Source: Folioceros fuciformis
Taxonomy: Eukaryota; Anthocerotophyta; Anthocerotopsida; Anthocerotales
DNA: 64,000 nucleotides
Assembly: GCA_049999805.1 (NCBI GenBank)
Contig: JBNGIO010006224.1
Span: forward strand, 33,309-97,308
Direction of reading: 5' to 3'
Positions 10,841 through 21,538 of the stretch are shown in pieces. Both the position numbers and the translations under genes were made by a program. Position 1 is the first letter of the stretch. Each line of letters starts with the position of its first letter. Under the pieces are notes generated by a model. That model was given only the letters and a program-made list of their open reading frames with translations. It was not told the origin of the DNA and made no database searches.

Positions 10841-11052
10841 GATGATCTTTTATGCCTGCAACTTGCATTGCTGATTGTGAACATGTCAACAGGTTTGTAG
10901 CGATTCTCGTGCCTTTTGTATCTTATGTAGACGAAAGTGTGGTTGCTGGAATGTATGCGATCCACAACGGCAGTGCTTACGGATAATGCCTGTGCTGTCT
11001 AGGTGGTCGATCCAGCTTACACGATGTTCGGCCTTGGCGGCATCATGGTGAC

Positions 11053-12918
11053 ATGGTGTTGCGACACCAGCGGCTGCGCCGTGCGCGTCGTTTACCTTCT
11101 GTCTACAACACCGTTGTTGTGGTCGGTGTGTGTGTCTGGTGTGGTTTTCTCTTATTGTTGATGTGGAGATCCTCTCAGGTTGGAATGCTGGGCAGTTGCT
11201 TGAGGCTGAATTTACGCACAACTAGAGAAGGAAGCAATTAACTCTCAGGTCTTTAATTCAGGGAAAAAGGCCGCTGGAGTGCCGTTGGTTGCAAAGGCCG
11301 CCATTGGTGTGTGCACATGGAGGAGATACGGAAGCGGCACCTGCCAACACGGTAGGCCTTTTGAAGTATTTGGTTTTTCTTCTTGTTGTGGTCGGCTTCA
11401 TACATCGTTAGTTGCATGCTGCTAACGGCAAGGTGCAATGCAAGCACAGGTGAAGGCCTACGAGCAGGCCTTGCTGTTAGAGGTGGACTGCATCGAAATT
11501 GATGCGTCTTCAACAAGGGATGGTGTGCTGATCGCTCTCCATGACAGGTACTCATCTGAGCTTCGTAGTTCTTGAATGGAGAAGCTTCGGAGTTGTTCCC
11601 CGCTTTCATTGTTCTCAATTTAGGAAGTGTTAAGATGTAGGCATGAGGATGAGCTGTTTGCTTGTGACGGTCACGTCTGTTCGTGGTCGTGATTCGCCGT
11701 TTCATTGAACTTTGGACGGACATCCAACTTTATTGCAGAGATCTACAGAGGATATCTGCAGTCAAGGGCCACCGAGTTAGCGCAATTACTTACCTCGAGG
11801 TACTCCTACGACATTTGCCAGTAGGTCTGCCGTAAGCATTGTACCCCTACCGCAAGGCTCAGTGAACTCTCACTACGGATTGGCAATTCTGTCAGTTCCG
11901 GGATCTCGAGCGACGGCAGAACATCACCGGTGATCAGAAGGCTACGACTTTAGAAGATGCATTATATGTAAATTCCGCAACCAAGCTTGAATACCAAGCA
12001 AGTTGTGCGTGTGGGAAGTAGGTCCCTTCAGAACAAGTCGAAGACTCTCCGATACACATTTTGCCTTCAAGAAACGGGGTCTCAACACAAGATGATTAAC
12101 GGTCAGCTGCTTATATCAGCATGTATCTGCAGCTGTCAAGCAAGTGATCATCGATGTGAAAGTGGCATCTCCGAGCATGGCTGAGCTTGTTGCCAAGAAC
12201 GTCCTGAACGTGGTAAGCTGAACCTCAATAGGCCTGTTCCGTTCCGTTATTTTGGTGCACTGGCACTTTGCTCTGGTCAGTTTGGATTTAAGTGTGGTGC
12301 CGTCAACCAGAAAGGTTGTGGGCTCGGTGACCTGCAGGTGCTGAAAACAAGGTGCAGAAATTGCCTTGTCTGGTCCAAGGAAGACAGGGTGATTATGGAG
12401 TACTTGCGGCAGAAAAGCTCCCAGCCGGCTACTGGGGCCCTGTATGGGTTACAGGTCTAATTCCGAAATTTCCCCGTCTCCTTCTTAATCCATCGTGGAG
12501 GCAGGAGGAATCTGACTCATGCGTACTGACTTGGTGAGGTCAGTGCGGATACATAGTGATGCAGGACGACGTCAATGGGAGAGAGACCGGCCTACTTCGA
12601 ATTCCAGAAGCAGAAGTAACCGGAGTTTCCCATACCTTCATCGATCGGCGGCTGGTGGATACTGCACACAGGTGGCCTGCTCAATCTACAATCCCTTGGC
12701 CAGAGCCACTCTTTCCGGGACCAGAACGCTGAACTTAGGAGTTTGCGTGCAGGGCGCAGAAGAAAGTGTACGCGTGGGTTGTAGATGATGAAGATACCAT
12801 GGTGGTCAAAACAGAGGACGGGGTGGATGCCATCGTCACCAACCGGCCCCGCACTCTCCAGCAAGTGCTCCGACGCCAAGCGAATCTATGCAGACGTCAG
12901 ACTGCCATCCCCGGATAA
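11053..12918 (+). CDS. glycerophosphodiester phosphodiesterase, GDPD4-like, membrane-anchored
   Basis: GDPD enzymes hydrolyse glycerophosphodiesters to glycerol-3-phosphate and an alcohol. A proposed first exon from 11053 is arginine-rich, then has a hydrophobic anchor (NTVVVVGVCVWCGFLLLLMW). Later exons give VCAHGGDTEAAPANT (11307-11351), EVDCIEIDASSTRDG with IALHD (about 11451-11548), DLQRISAVKGHRVSAITYLE (about 11739-11800), TTLEDALY (about 11940-11970), VKQVIIDVKVASPS (from about 12133), CRNCLVWSKEDR (about 12355), GYIVMQDDVNGRETGLLRIP (from about 12547) and KKVYAWVVDDEDT through DGVDAIVTNRP to TAA at 12916-12918. The EID metal site and HD are present. The usual HRG near the N-terminus reads HGG and PENT reads PANT. 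Exon edges are approximate. The N-terminal anchor plus this exon series is why I prefer the GDPD4 type. Confidence 0.8.
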
Positions 12919-13445
12919 CAGGATTCTCCCTACGACCTGATCCGGCCCTTCCTATTTCTTTTCTCTCGCCCAATCCGGTCTGCCGTGCGCTGGCCGCGCG
13001 ACGTGGCAGCAGGCTTTTGCAGTAGTTGCGACGTGGCGGATAGAAGCGTGGTTTCAATGTGTGTCGGACTGTGTTCCTGAACTGGCTACCGGTGGGGTTG
13101 TGCCATGTGCGTCGCGCATTCCGATTTTTCTACTCCGAGCGGCGCTTACGCTGATGGCGTGAAGTCTACATCCCGGCAGGTTCTAGTCCGCGAGCGGCCT
13201 GCCACCAGTGCTGATGCCAGCCACTTTCCATCTCACTCTCGAGGCGCTTACAGCACGTCCCTATCCGTTGGGCCGAGCTCGGGGAACTGGAGCTGGAGGT
13301 ACGTGAATTCGGTTCTTCATCTCCTCCCAGTGTAGGCTCCGAAGCCCTAATTCTCTTCCGACCACATTGGCTTGTGCGAGCTGGAGCCGGAGCTGGAGGG
13401 AGAACGCAATTGTGTGTCCTGGAGTGGCTGAGGCTGCCGTAGGCG
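12919..13445. other. GC-rich spacer, probable promoter and 5' UTR of the J-protein gene
   Basis: No exon recognised. GC content is higher than in the flanks, as is common just upstream of expressed plant genes, but no defined promoter element stands out. Confidence 0.35.
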
Positions 13446-14069
13446 ATGGGAGGGAGCAGCGCCGTGAGGCTCTTCCACAGCAGGCTGAATTTGCCGGTAG
13501 CGTCTTGCAGCACAGACCACACCGTGCGCGCATGCAGTCATACGAATGTGCTTCCGATTGCCAGCGTCGTGGCTGCCCGGCCCGCAAGGCCTGCGGCACT
13601 GGACGCCACGGAGCCCACGAGCTCTCTCATGTTGCACGGGTTTCATTGCCACGGAGTCGCAATGAGGGGACGCTCCGGTGAGCGTCAAGCCATGGCGTCA
13701 TGTTACCGGGCTGCTATCGGGAACGCTACGGAGTCGCCCTTGCGGTATGCTCCGGTCCCGGAGCGGCAAGCCCTGACGCTGTATGAGATTCTCGGGGTGT
13801 CCAGCGACGCCTCGGAGACGGACTTGAAGGTGGCCTTCAGGTGCATGGCCAAGAAGTTCCACCCGGATCGGGCTCCGCCGGAGGCTGCTTCGGAATACAA
13901 TCAGAAGTTCCTGGAATTGCGCCGGGCGTACAACGTGCTTAAGGACCACAGAACCAGGGCTCTATACGACTTCGAGATCAAGAACTCTCCCAAGTACTGG
14001 GCGCAAAAGTACCATTCGCAGCACAGGCAATGGCGTGGGCGTAATTGGGAGACTGATCAGTGCTGGTGA
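13446..14069 (+). CDS. small J-domain (DnaJ-like) protein, probably plastid-targeted
   Basis: A single-exon frame of 207 aa. Residues 1 to about 95 are rich in Ser, Ala, Arg and His with few acidic residues, as in a transit peptide. The J domain spans about 109-177: it opens with LTLYEILGVSSDASETDLK, has the hallmark HPD in KKFHPDRAPPEAA, and ends FLELRRAYNVLKDHRTRALY. No Gly/Phe region or zinc-finger domain follows, so this is a type III J protein like the small chloroplast J11/J20 proteins that stimulate plastid Hsp70. The start at 13446 is the first ATG in the frame after an upstream stop; a later start near 13630 would remove the transit-like region. The plastid location is inferred from composition. 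Confidence 0.85.
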   Translation: MGGSSAVRLFHSRLNLPVASCSTDHTVRACSHTNVLPIASVVAARPARPAALDATEPTSSLMLHGFHCHGVAMRGRSGERQAMASCYRAAIGNATESPLRYAPVPERQALTLYEILGVSSDASETDLKVAFRCMAKKFHPDRAPPEAASEYNQKFLELRRAYNVLKDHRTRALYDFEIKNSPKYWAQKYHSQHRQWRGRNWETDQCW

Positions 14070-15123
14070 GGGCTTGCTTTCTTTCTGTTCGTTTCTAAAA
14101 CGACAAGGTTATTTCTTCGCTTTTGCAGGGGTGATTATCACCGATTGCTTATCTATTCGTTGCCTTCTGCAGGACGTCTTGACTGACATTGGCACCAGCA
14201 CGTTGTGAAGGCGATGTGTGCGGCATGCAAGCTGGCCGAGCAACCGAACCGTGGTTGCCTGTCCAGCTTGTGGCTGTGTTTGACACATTGACATGTACAG
14301 AAAGTGTGGCATGTAGCCACTTGTGTGTTGTAAAGTATTTTTTGTGTACCATTTGCTGTATACTGCTCCATAGTGACGAGAAAAGCTGCGGTCTGTGCCG
14401 CAAAATATGATTTGCACATGAATTTAACGAACTGGAGGCATTGGACGTACATTATCAGCCGACACAAATTTCTGTTTAATGAGAACCAGACGTTGCCCGA
14501 TTCATTCAGAACCACATCGGGCAGAAGTCTTGAGCTACGGCGGCGAGGCTCTATTGGCCCACTTCGCAACACGCTGCGACGGCAGCAGGGAAGCGCCTTG
14601 CGAGCAGCCACTCTGGGCAAGTCCATCAGAGGAAGCACATTAGCCTTGAGAGCAGCCGCCTTGACAAAACCATGCGAAGCGGCACATCAGCTTCCCGTCT
14701 CGAGATACTGTCCTCAGGGCTTCCGCACAAGGTGTACGGCTTTCTGTGCGCTCGCCAACTACCACAAGATCACAAATTCATGAGTGTTAGGTTTCAAGGA
14801 CACACAGCAGCTACGCGTGGCTCAGAAGGCCCGCGTATGGGCATCACACAACGAGTGACCTCTAGGAACCAGACAGATCCAGAGCTCTCAAAAGACACAA
14901 GATGGCGTACGATTCGATGTAACTGAATGGGGGCCAAACCTGTGTCGCCAAGAAGGATTATGGGAGGACAACGCTTTGCTGTCACTTAATTATCGATCCA
15001 AGTGGAATGGTTTGGTTCTCGACAAACCATGACCGTTGATAATAAAATAAGCATAGCCGCCCAATTCCAAACAGACCACGGCTGCTGTAGGTTGGAGTTG
15101 TCTGCTGTTTGCTGCCTTCCAGA
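14070..15123. other. no supported gene
   Basis: Contains the 3' UTR of the J-protein gene and that of the convergent MFS gene. Open frames on both strands are short and carry no recognisable domain. Confidence 0.5.
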
Positions 15124-16751
15124 CTAGTGCAGCTCGAAGAACTGGAAGCTCCGTGCATAATCCTTGTCTTGCTTGTAATACACATACAGCGGGGTGTAGA
15201 ATAACGAGCACAGGCTGAAAGGAACGGCCATGACCATGAACAAGCCTCTTGAAATTGCCATGGCTTCCTTTGGAGAACCAGTATCAGGAACTGGTAAATC
15301 AACTCTGTATCCCCAGACCTTTTCAGCAAGAAGTCCCACAACTGGTGCTGCTATGGCGGAGAACGAGCCTTCGAAGGCTCGGTCGAAAGCATATATTATT
15401 GTCCTTTGCTGAGCTGGTACAATTTCAGCAAATATGGGATTATTTGCACACGCCTGACACCAGCTGATAGTCAGCCCCATCACGAAGAGCACGACAGCAT
15501 ACGATGTCCAGTTGGAAGGGTCCTGCTTTAGCTTAACAAGAAGCAACCAAGAAAATGGGACACCCATAAAGGCACTGAACTGTGCACACATCACACGCCC
15601 TGAGGCAGGATATATTCGAGCCGCTCGGTCTCCCAACCACCCCCCGAGGAGTGCACCGATTGCACAGCCAGCTGAAAAAAGCCCAACCAAAGTAGCGGAC
15701 CCACGGTGCCCAAATCCTGTAGGAGCGCCCAAGTAGCAAAGCTCAGCATCACGGTACTCATGAGCCAGACATGCTTGTGACGAAGAAGGTGATGGTACTT
15801 GCCTATTAGCTCCAACCACATTGTGAAGAACACCATCGCAGTCCATGGAAGGGACCCGACGAGTCCTTGCGCAATAATGAGTTGAAAGGTTTTTATCTTC
15901 ACAACTGCTCTCACAGCAACCCACGCTTCTTTCCACACACTCACATGTCCACTTGCAAGATGCTCGTACATGCTACTCCTGAAACAATGCAGGAAAGGTC
16001 AGAAAATTAGGACGTTTGCCCTCACCTGTCAAGCAGTGCCGAGGAATGCATAACCTGCAACGCAGAGCTGCCATTCACCTTCACCGCAGTATCATCTCCC
16101 CAACAGGGAAGGAATCAGGGGACTCACCGTGTATAACGAACAGACGAAGAGTGCAAAGATGGCTCACCAGCTCGGGGATCATCCACATACATATGAACAA
16201 GCCAGCCTATACTACAGCTCAACAGTGCCATAAGCAGGAATGCTACTCGCCATCCAGGGATACCACCAAAGGTATGTCCGGCAATTATAGTGGCAGTCAT
16301 ACTACCACAAATCCCGCCTAAGCTTCCCACCAGGTTCAACCACCCAAACGCGAACCCCCTGCCAGACTCTAAATAGCTATCAGCTATAAACGACTGCAAA
16401 GCTGGAATGACAATCGCTAACCCCACACCATTAATTGCCCTCGCTAAGGCACACTGCGTGAAAGTTTGTGAGACCGCCACGAGAGCTGTCGAGCAGCCCC
16501 AGAAGAGAGTGCCGACTCCGATAACTGACGGCCGGCGATACCGCATAGCTAGGACACCGGCCAATGGAGAAGACAGAGCTTGCACAAGTGCTCGGACGAA
16601 CGTAAGCGTTCCCAACTCAGCTGGGCTAGCATGAAATGTGAGGCCCACTTCTTTGTACACGGCTGGGAGCAGATTTTCATCCGCCCTCTCCAGGATTGCT
16701 GCCAGGTTTATCAGAATAAGAGAAATCGAGAGCCCGCATATCTTTCTGGAT
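15124..16751 (-). CDS. major facilitator superfamily transporter (At4g36790-like), 5' exon missing
   Basis: Three exons fit on the minus strand: 16751-16128, 15978-15803 and 15716-15124. Phases agree and give 464 residues; a further 5' exon with the start codon is expected. Helix 1 opens LILINLAAILERADENLLPA and is followed by VYKEVGLTFHASPAELG. Later landmarks are ARAINGVGLAIVIPALQSF, FGWLNLVGSLGGICGS, SVWKEAWVAV after a cytosolic loop, GALLGGWLGDRAAR (loop 8-9 GxxxD signature) and a C-terminal SRGLFMVMAVPFSLCSLFYT. This matches an uncharacterised plant MFS group related to Spinster/permease-like carriers; the substrate is unknown. The intron 15802-15717 has a GC donor in an otherwise perfect AG|GCAAGT context. 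A weak candidate for an N-terminal exon lies at 17871-17644. Confidence 0.85.
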
Positions 16752-16799
16752 CTGCATCACTCACTCACGATAGAGGGAGCTCATCAGTTGGAGACACAC

Positions 16800-18250
16800 C
16801 ATAGAAACAGGTCACTACCCAGAGGAAACGCCGAGGCATCTGGGTAGAAAGCCCACTTGCTTTGAGCTGTGTTTCAGAGATCACCTTGGGGTCATTGTCG
16901 TTGCTGATAGCGGATTACTCTGCTCATCCAGCAGCGGTCGCATCAGAGCAGGTTAGTCAAGCGTCGTATGTAGCCCTGATATGCAGTTCTCTGGAGGTAA
17001 CATTCACTATCTGCAGAGGCCTATATCCTGGAGCACTGACAAGCATGCATGCTCCTCTCACCCGAGATGTCGTACAGCACGTTCTGCGCCGCCGTTTCCA
17101 GCTCACCTACCCGCTCTTCACACAATCATGCACATGAGACACCCGACAGTAAAACGTTTCGGCTGCAACCAACAAAAGATACTTTTGACAGAGCTCCGAT
17201 CCTACCCGTAACAATTCTCAACCACAGGGGGCCAGCCCATAGCAAACTCGAAAGAGCTCCGACCCTACCTATCTCAAAATTACATACCCCCTACAAAGGA
17301 CCTAGAATTTGCTCAGCTCGAGTCATCAGGCCCAACAAGTAACCCCGTGCATTTTGTATGCCCCTTGATCTGCAATTCAAATGCCGAACACACAATCGAT
17401 ACTACAGAGCCAAACAGATTCAATGCTTCCGGCCTCCCTAAAACTCCGCATCAATGACGTAACAGTTAATGATCGGGAACCAAGAACTCTCTGAAGGCTC
17501 CATGCACACGCCAAACGTTACCCAGCAAGCAGCACTCAAAGGACACCTCAGGGAAGGAATGCAGCAGCAACACACCTGGTGAGCTCACGATCAAGGGGGC
17601 GAGAGCTGCCAAACAGCCCCTCCCTTTCTAATTTTCTTCCATCTCACAAGAAGCTTCGAAGAATAGGAGGATTGCTGTCGCCCGGTCGTTGCAGCTTAGG
17701 GTAGCTGGAATGCACATCCCCAACATCCAAGTCATCGAGCAGTCCAAGCGATGAAACCGGTCGGGCGATCATAAACAGTTCAGCCGCCATAACCAGCAAC
17801 TTCCACCTGGCATATGGCTTTCTCTTAAGACCTTTCAATTGCACAGCACAGCACCTTTGGATGGGTTCCAATGTCTGCTGCGAGAGCTAATACCGCGAAA
17901 GAGTTTAGCATAATTAACATTACTTCATATTTGATATATCTTATCAAATAGAACTTATCTGCAACGAAAAGAGTTCAAAAAGCTCAGTCAGGACTAGCTC
18001 GAGGAGTTGTACCTGTAGCAGTGCGTAGCACAGTCCGATGATGAACTTCCGTGTCTCCAGAGCTTGCCAGGCATCGCGCATCATCTGGTACGTGCGCGCT
18101 GGAGTCAGAGCACAATTTTCATCACGTCGGACTATTGGTTACAAGCAATATGTGCGTAGTCGACGTCCAGGCAGCTCTCTGCTGGATGGAGGCTAAAGAG
18201 GATTATTTGCAAGGATTCACCTGGAAAATGCCTCAGCTGCTGCATTGCGT
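16800..18250. other. spacer between divergent MFS (-) and F-box (+) genes
   Basis: Probably holds both promoters and unresolved first exons: MFS possibly at 17871-17644 on the minus strand, F-box somewhere in 18001-18270. No repeat or RNA gene is seen. Confidence 0.4.
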
Positions 18251-18283
18251 TAACTTGTGCTTACATCGACTGTCTTTGTAAAC

Positions 18284-20018
18284 CACAGGTATAATCAAGA
18301 TACATGGACGTCAGTGATGTCCTTTCTCGACGGGAAGTCTCTTATAAAGCTTGCTCTTATGAATCGACGGTTTTATGCCATGGTCATGGAAGAGTCTGTG
18401 TGGAAAGCGCTGTGCATGCGTGAGCTGGACGTTCCTGTGATTGACGAACCTCGTTTTAGCTGGAGGAAGCTGTATGTTGCAGCAGTTGGTAATCTTCGTA
18501 ATCCTGGATTGCTCCTCGTCACTTTAGACTAAAAGAACTTCACAAGAGTCGAAGAAATTTCTCTGACCCCTGCCGATTGTTTACTGTAACCACCTGAATG
18601 CATTCAAAAACTTTCGTTGCAGACGGGCGCCACTCGTATACCTGCCGCAATTCTGAAAGACACATAGGTTAGAGTTTCTGCTCTTCTAGTTTTGTGGCTC
18701 ATGAATCTGCAGGCCCGATTTCGCTGAACTCCAGTTGTGAATTTGTGTCTTACAGATTGGATGAGGATTGGTGCATTTTGTATAACATCCGGAGAAGCTA
18801 TTGCAACAGATACTCTTAGAATTAAGACGTTTGTGCGAAATGGCGTGAAGCGGCGACACTACGTAGAGTTACCATCAACCTCTCTGCGGATATCTGGCGT
18901 CAGGCGAGGTCCTTGGATCGCAGGTTATGGCAGAAATCGTGGTGAAATATTCGGCATTCCACGCCACATTCATTTCCAACTTCACGCAACTTTTGTTATG
19001 CAGAAGTTCGTTTTGCTGGAGCACATTCCCCTGATATAGATCTGTTTGTTGTCGCAGATCTGCATCTTGTGCGCTGTCCTGTTTGCAACCTCTCTTCGTG
19101 TGAAGGTAACAGGAGCAGTATGCTTTCGGCTAGGAGCAGCAATACTCTTTCAACGTGCATCCAAGTTAGCAGTTGTATGCTTCGGATGCGAATTATTCGC
19201 AGCAAATACATGTGCTCGGGGGTTGAATGTGTAGGTACCATGCAAACGCTTGATGCGCGCCACTGGGAGCTGTTTTTGCATGAAGAGTACTTGAAGGGAC
19301 AGTGGCTCTTTGAAGAGACTGCGGCACATACCGTGGAAGTGAGCTGTGGTGAAGCATCTGCAGGGATTTTTGATGCGTCACAGCTAACGAGCAAGGAAAC
19401 ATTTGGTGAGCCCTCCTGGAATGAGATATAAGAAGTTTCTATGAATGATGGCTGATCTTGTGCTAGTGACATTGGCATCTGTTTCTAATGCTCGCAACAA
19501 CCTCAAAACGAAAAAACCATGACCAAAAACATAAGGGGTGGTGCCTGATACTTGTAGTTGGCTCTTTAGTCATGGTAAGTACTCCGGTTTCAGGTAAGGT
19601 GCAACTGGTAAGGTAGTTCATTTGTGCAACTTTGAGCTGGGATGTTCCAGGAATCTTTGACTTGAAGTCATGGATTGGCGCTCCTGGAGACTGGCAACCA
19701 CGGGGTAAAAGCTGCATGTATGCGGTGGGTGCCTGCACAAACCTACAGCCCAACGAAGGTACAGTCTTCACCGCCTCAGAATCTGGCCGGTCTAATTTGT
19801 TCTCAGTAGGAAATTGAGGAATGGTTTTTGCTGCAATGCACGAGTCAGTGGCATTCTTAGAGTCTTGACCAAACAAGTGAAGTTGCTTCCGCATGCTAAA
19901 CTGTCTGACTGACGTCGAGAACTGAAGTTACACAGGGTTGCAGATGACCTATCACATTATGAGGAGCGGTGAGCATGAGCCTATCGTAGGAATTCGTGTC
20001 TCCCAACAGCTTATATGA
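18284..20018 (+). CDS. F-box protein of the RMF (At3g61730) type
   Basis: The F-box is the SCF substrate-receptor motif that binds SKP1/ASK proteins. Exon pieces in order: YNQDTWTSVMSFLDGKSLIK (F-box, about 18285-18510, ending FSWRKLYVAA), DWMRIGAFCITSGEAI (about 18757), LVRCPVCNLSSCEG (about 19068-19105, a CxxC pair), TMQTLDARHWELFLHEEYLK (about 19238-19405), GIFDLKSWIGAPGDWQPRGK to TNLQPNEG (about 19652-19760), and the last exon 19944-20018, MTYHIMRSGEHEPIVGIRVS ending QQLI and TGA. This order and the closing QQLI match the plant RMF group, linked to tapetum function and male fertility in Arabidopsis. Start and first exon are not resolved; internal exon edges are approximate. Confidence 0.8.
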
Positions 20019-21500
20019 GGAGCACACCAACAGTGTGCTCTGTAAACTCCGATCTACTTTTCATAGCACCACTTTCAATAGCGAACGTGTAGTAACAAAC
20101 TAGGAATGTTCCACTACTGGTGTACCGCTTGTTTGTCACAGGAGACGGCAACCTGAAATGCTTAGAGATTGAGACTTAGAGGAAGCGTCCTCCTGTGAGG
20201 CTGGCCAGCTGTTAGAGCTGCCTCAGCCCTGCGGTACTAGAGACATGGACCATGCTTTTCGCCCCCTCTCAGTACGCAAGGCCCTACGCAGTAGTTCATG
20301 CACGAGGGGTAGGCAAGTCAAGGAACGGATATTTAGCTCGTACTTCCTTGTTGAGTAGATTTAGGGACTCTTGCTTCCACATCCTCGAGCGTTTGAGGCG
20401 CGAAGAGACAATAGGTACTATGTCCGTCCATCAAACCACCTACGGCCACAATGAGTATTGTCAGAACAGCTGTTTTGGATATCCAGCTTTTGACGAGCTC
20501 GATACAAAGGCTAACATACATTTGTAACTAAAGAGGTTTTTTTCTTGGTTTCAGAGTTTTTTTTTCTCACATTCTTTAGTCATCATATTTTTATTAGGGT
20601 CACTAGCAACCAACCTTATTGTCTATCTTTCTCTATCTCATATTGTGACCTCGAGAACTCATGTCCTTTGCAAAAGGTGTTGGCAAAAGCAATCTATACA
20701 ACAACAATAGGCATAGGGGAGGGATTTCAACCATGTCATAGCTTAATATATGGTGGCCTTGGGAATTTAGTTGTCTTCATTGTTTTTGTGGTTTTGTTTT
20801 TAGGTCTTTTTTTGACTACATGAGATTTTCCATCTTATTTTTCAATATAGTCTCCCGCTTTATATATATACATAGAATTTCTTATATTAATGAATTAATT
20901 ATTTTATCGGATTAAATTCTCTATAAAATATTTTTGTCTGAGATACTATGACTAAGTAAACGGGCTACAACCAAAATTAATTAAGACCAGTAAAAACACC
21001 GTAGGTAGTGCCCAAATCACACGGAGGGGGGCATACGACAGCGCTGATTTTGGCTACATTAAAGCAATTATTGAGTTTTGGGTACAGTGTGGAATGTGAA
21101 AAATGTGTGCGAATGAGAGCCTCTCGGCACGTTGACCGGTTGACCGGATGGGAAAGAGAAGGTTCCGAGTGCCAGCTAGTGGGTCTGGTATCGAGACAAA
21201 CTCATTGGTGGCTCGAGGTTTGGAGCTTCGGACTCACTTCCTGCTGATTTGGTCTTCGGGAAGGGGAGATTTGCAGGCGGCGAGAAGTTACGGACCAAGT
21301 GCGTGAGCTACGGGGTTCTGGTGTCGGCAGGGCTAAGAAGCCCACCGGCGACGCCACTCCACTGTTGAATGTTGAGCTAGTGATCCGCTGTCGAGATTCA
21401 TGATCCTGCCTGGTTGCAGCTGAGAAGGTGGCGTGCTTGCAAACCTGCCGTTGGGAGGGATTTTTGGCTTCGCTCGGTAGTCCTTGTTGCACTTGACATG
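20019..21500. other. no supported gene; AT-rich centre
   Basis: 20520-20960 is AT-rich with T runs and no coding signal. GC rises from about 21000 into what is probably the promoter and 5' UTR of the CAMTA gene. Confidence 0.5.
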
Positions 21501-21538
21501 TCCCCCTCACGTGCACCATGTGCTGCTGTGTGATAGAC

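Noticed and set aside
16700-16760. Apparent frameshift at the start of the MFS transporter (DADPERYAGSRF in one frame, LILINLAAILE in another)
   Set aside because: A good acceptor (gatgcag at 16758-16752) begins the exon in the frame that leads straight into LILINLAAILE, and total exon length then agrees with the stop codon, so no frameshift is needed.
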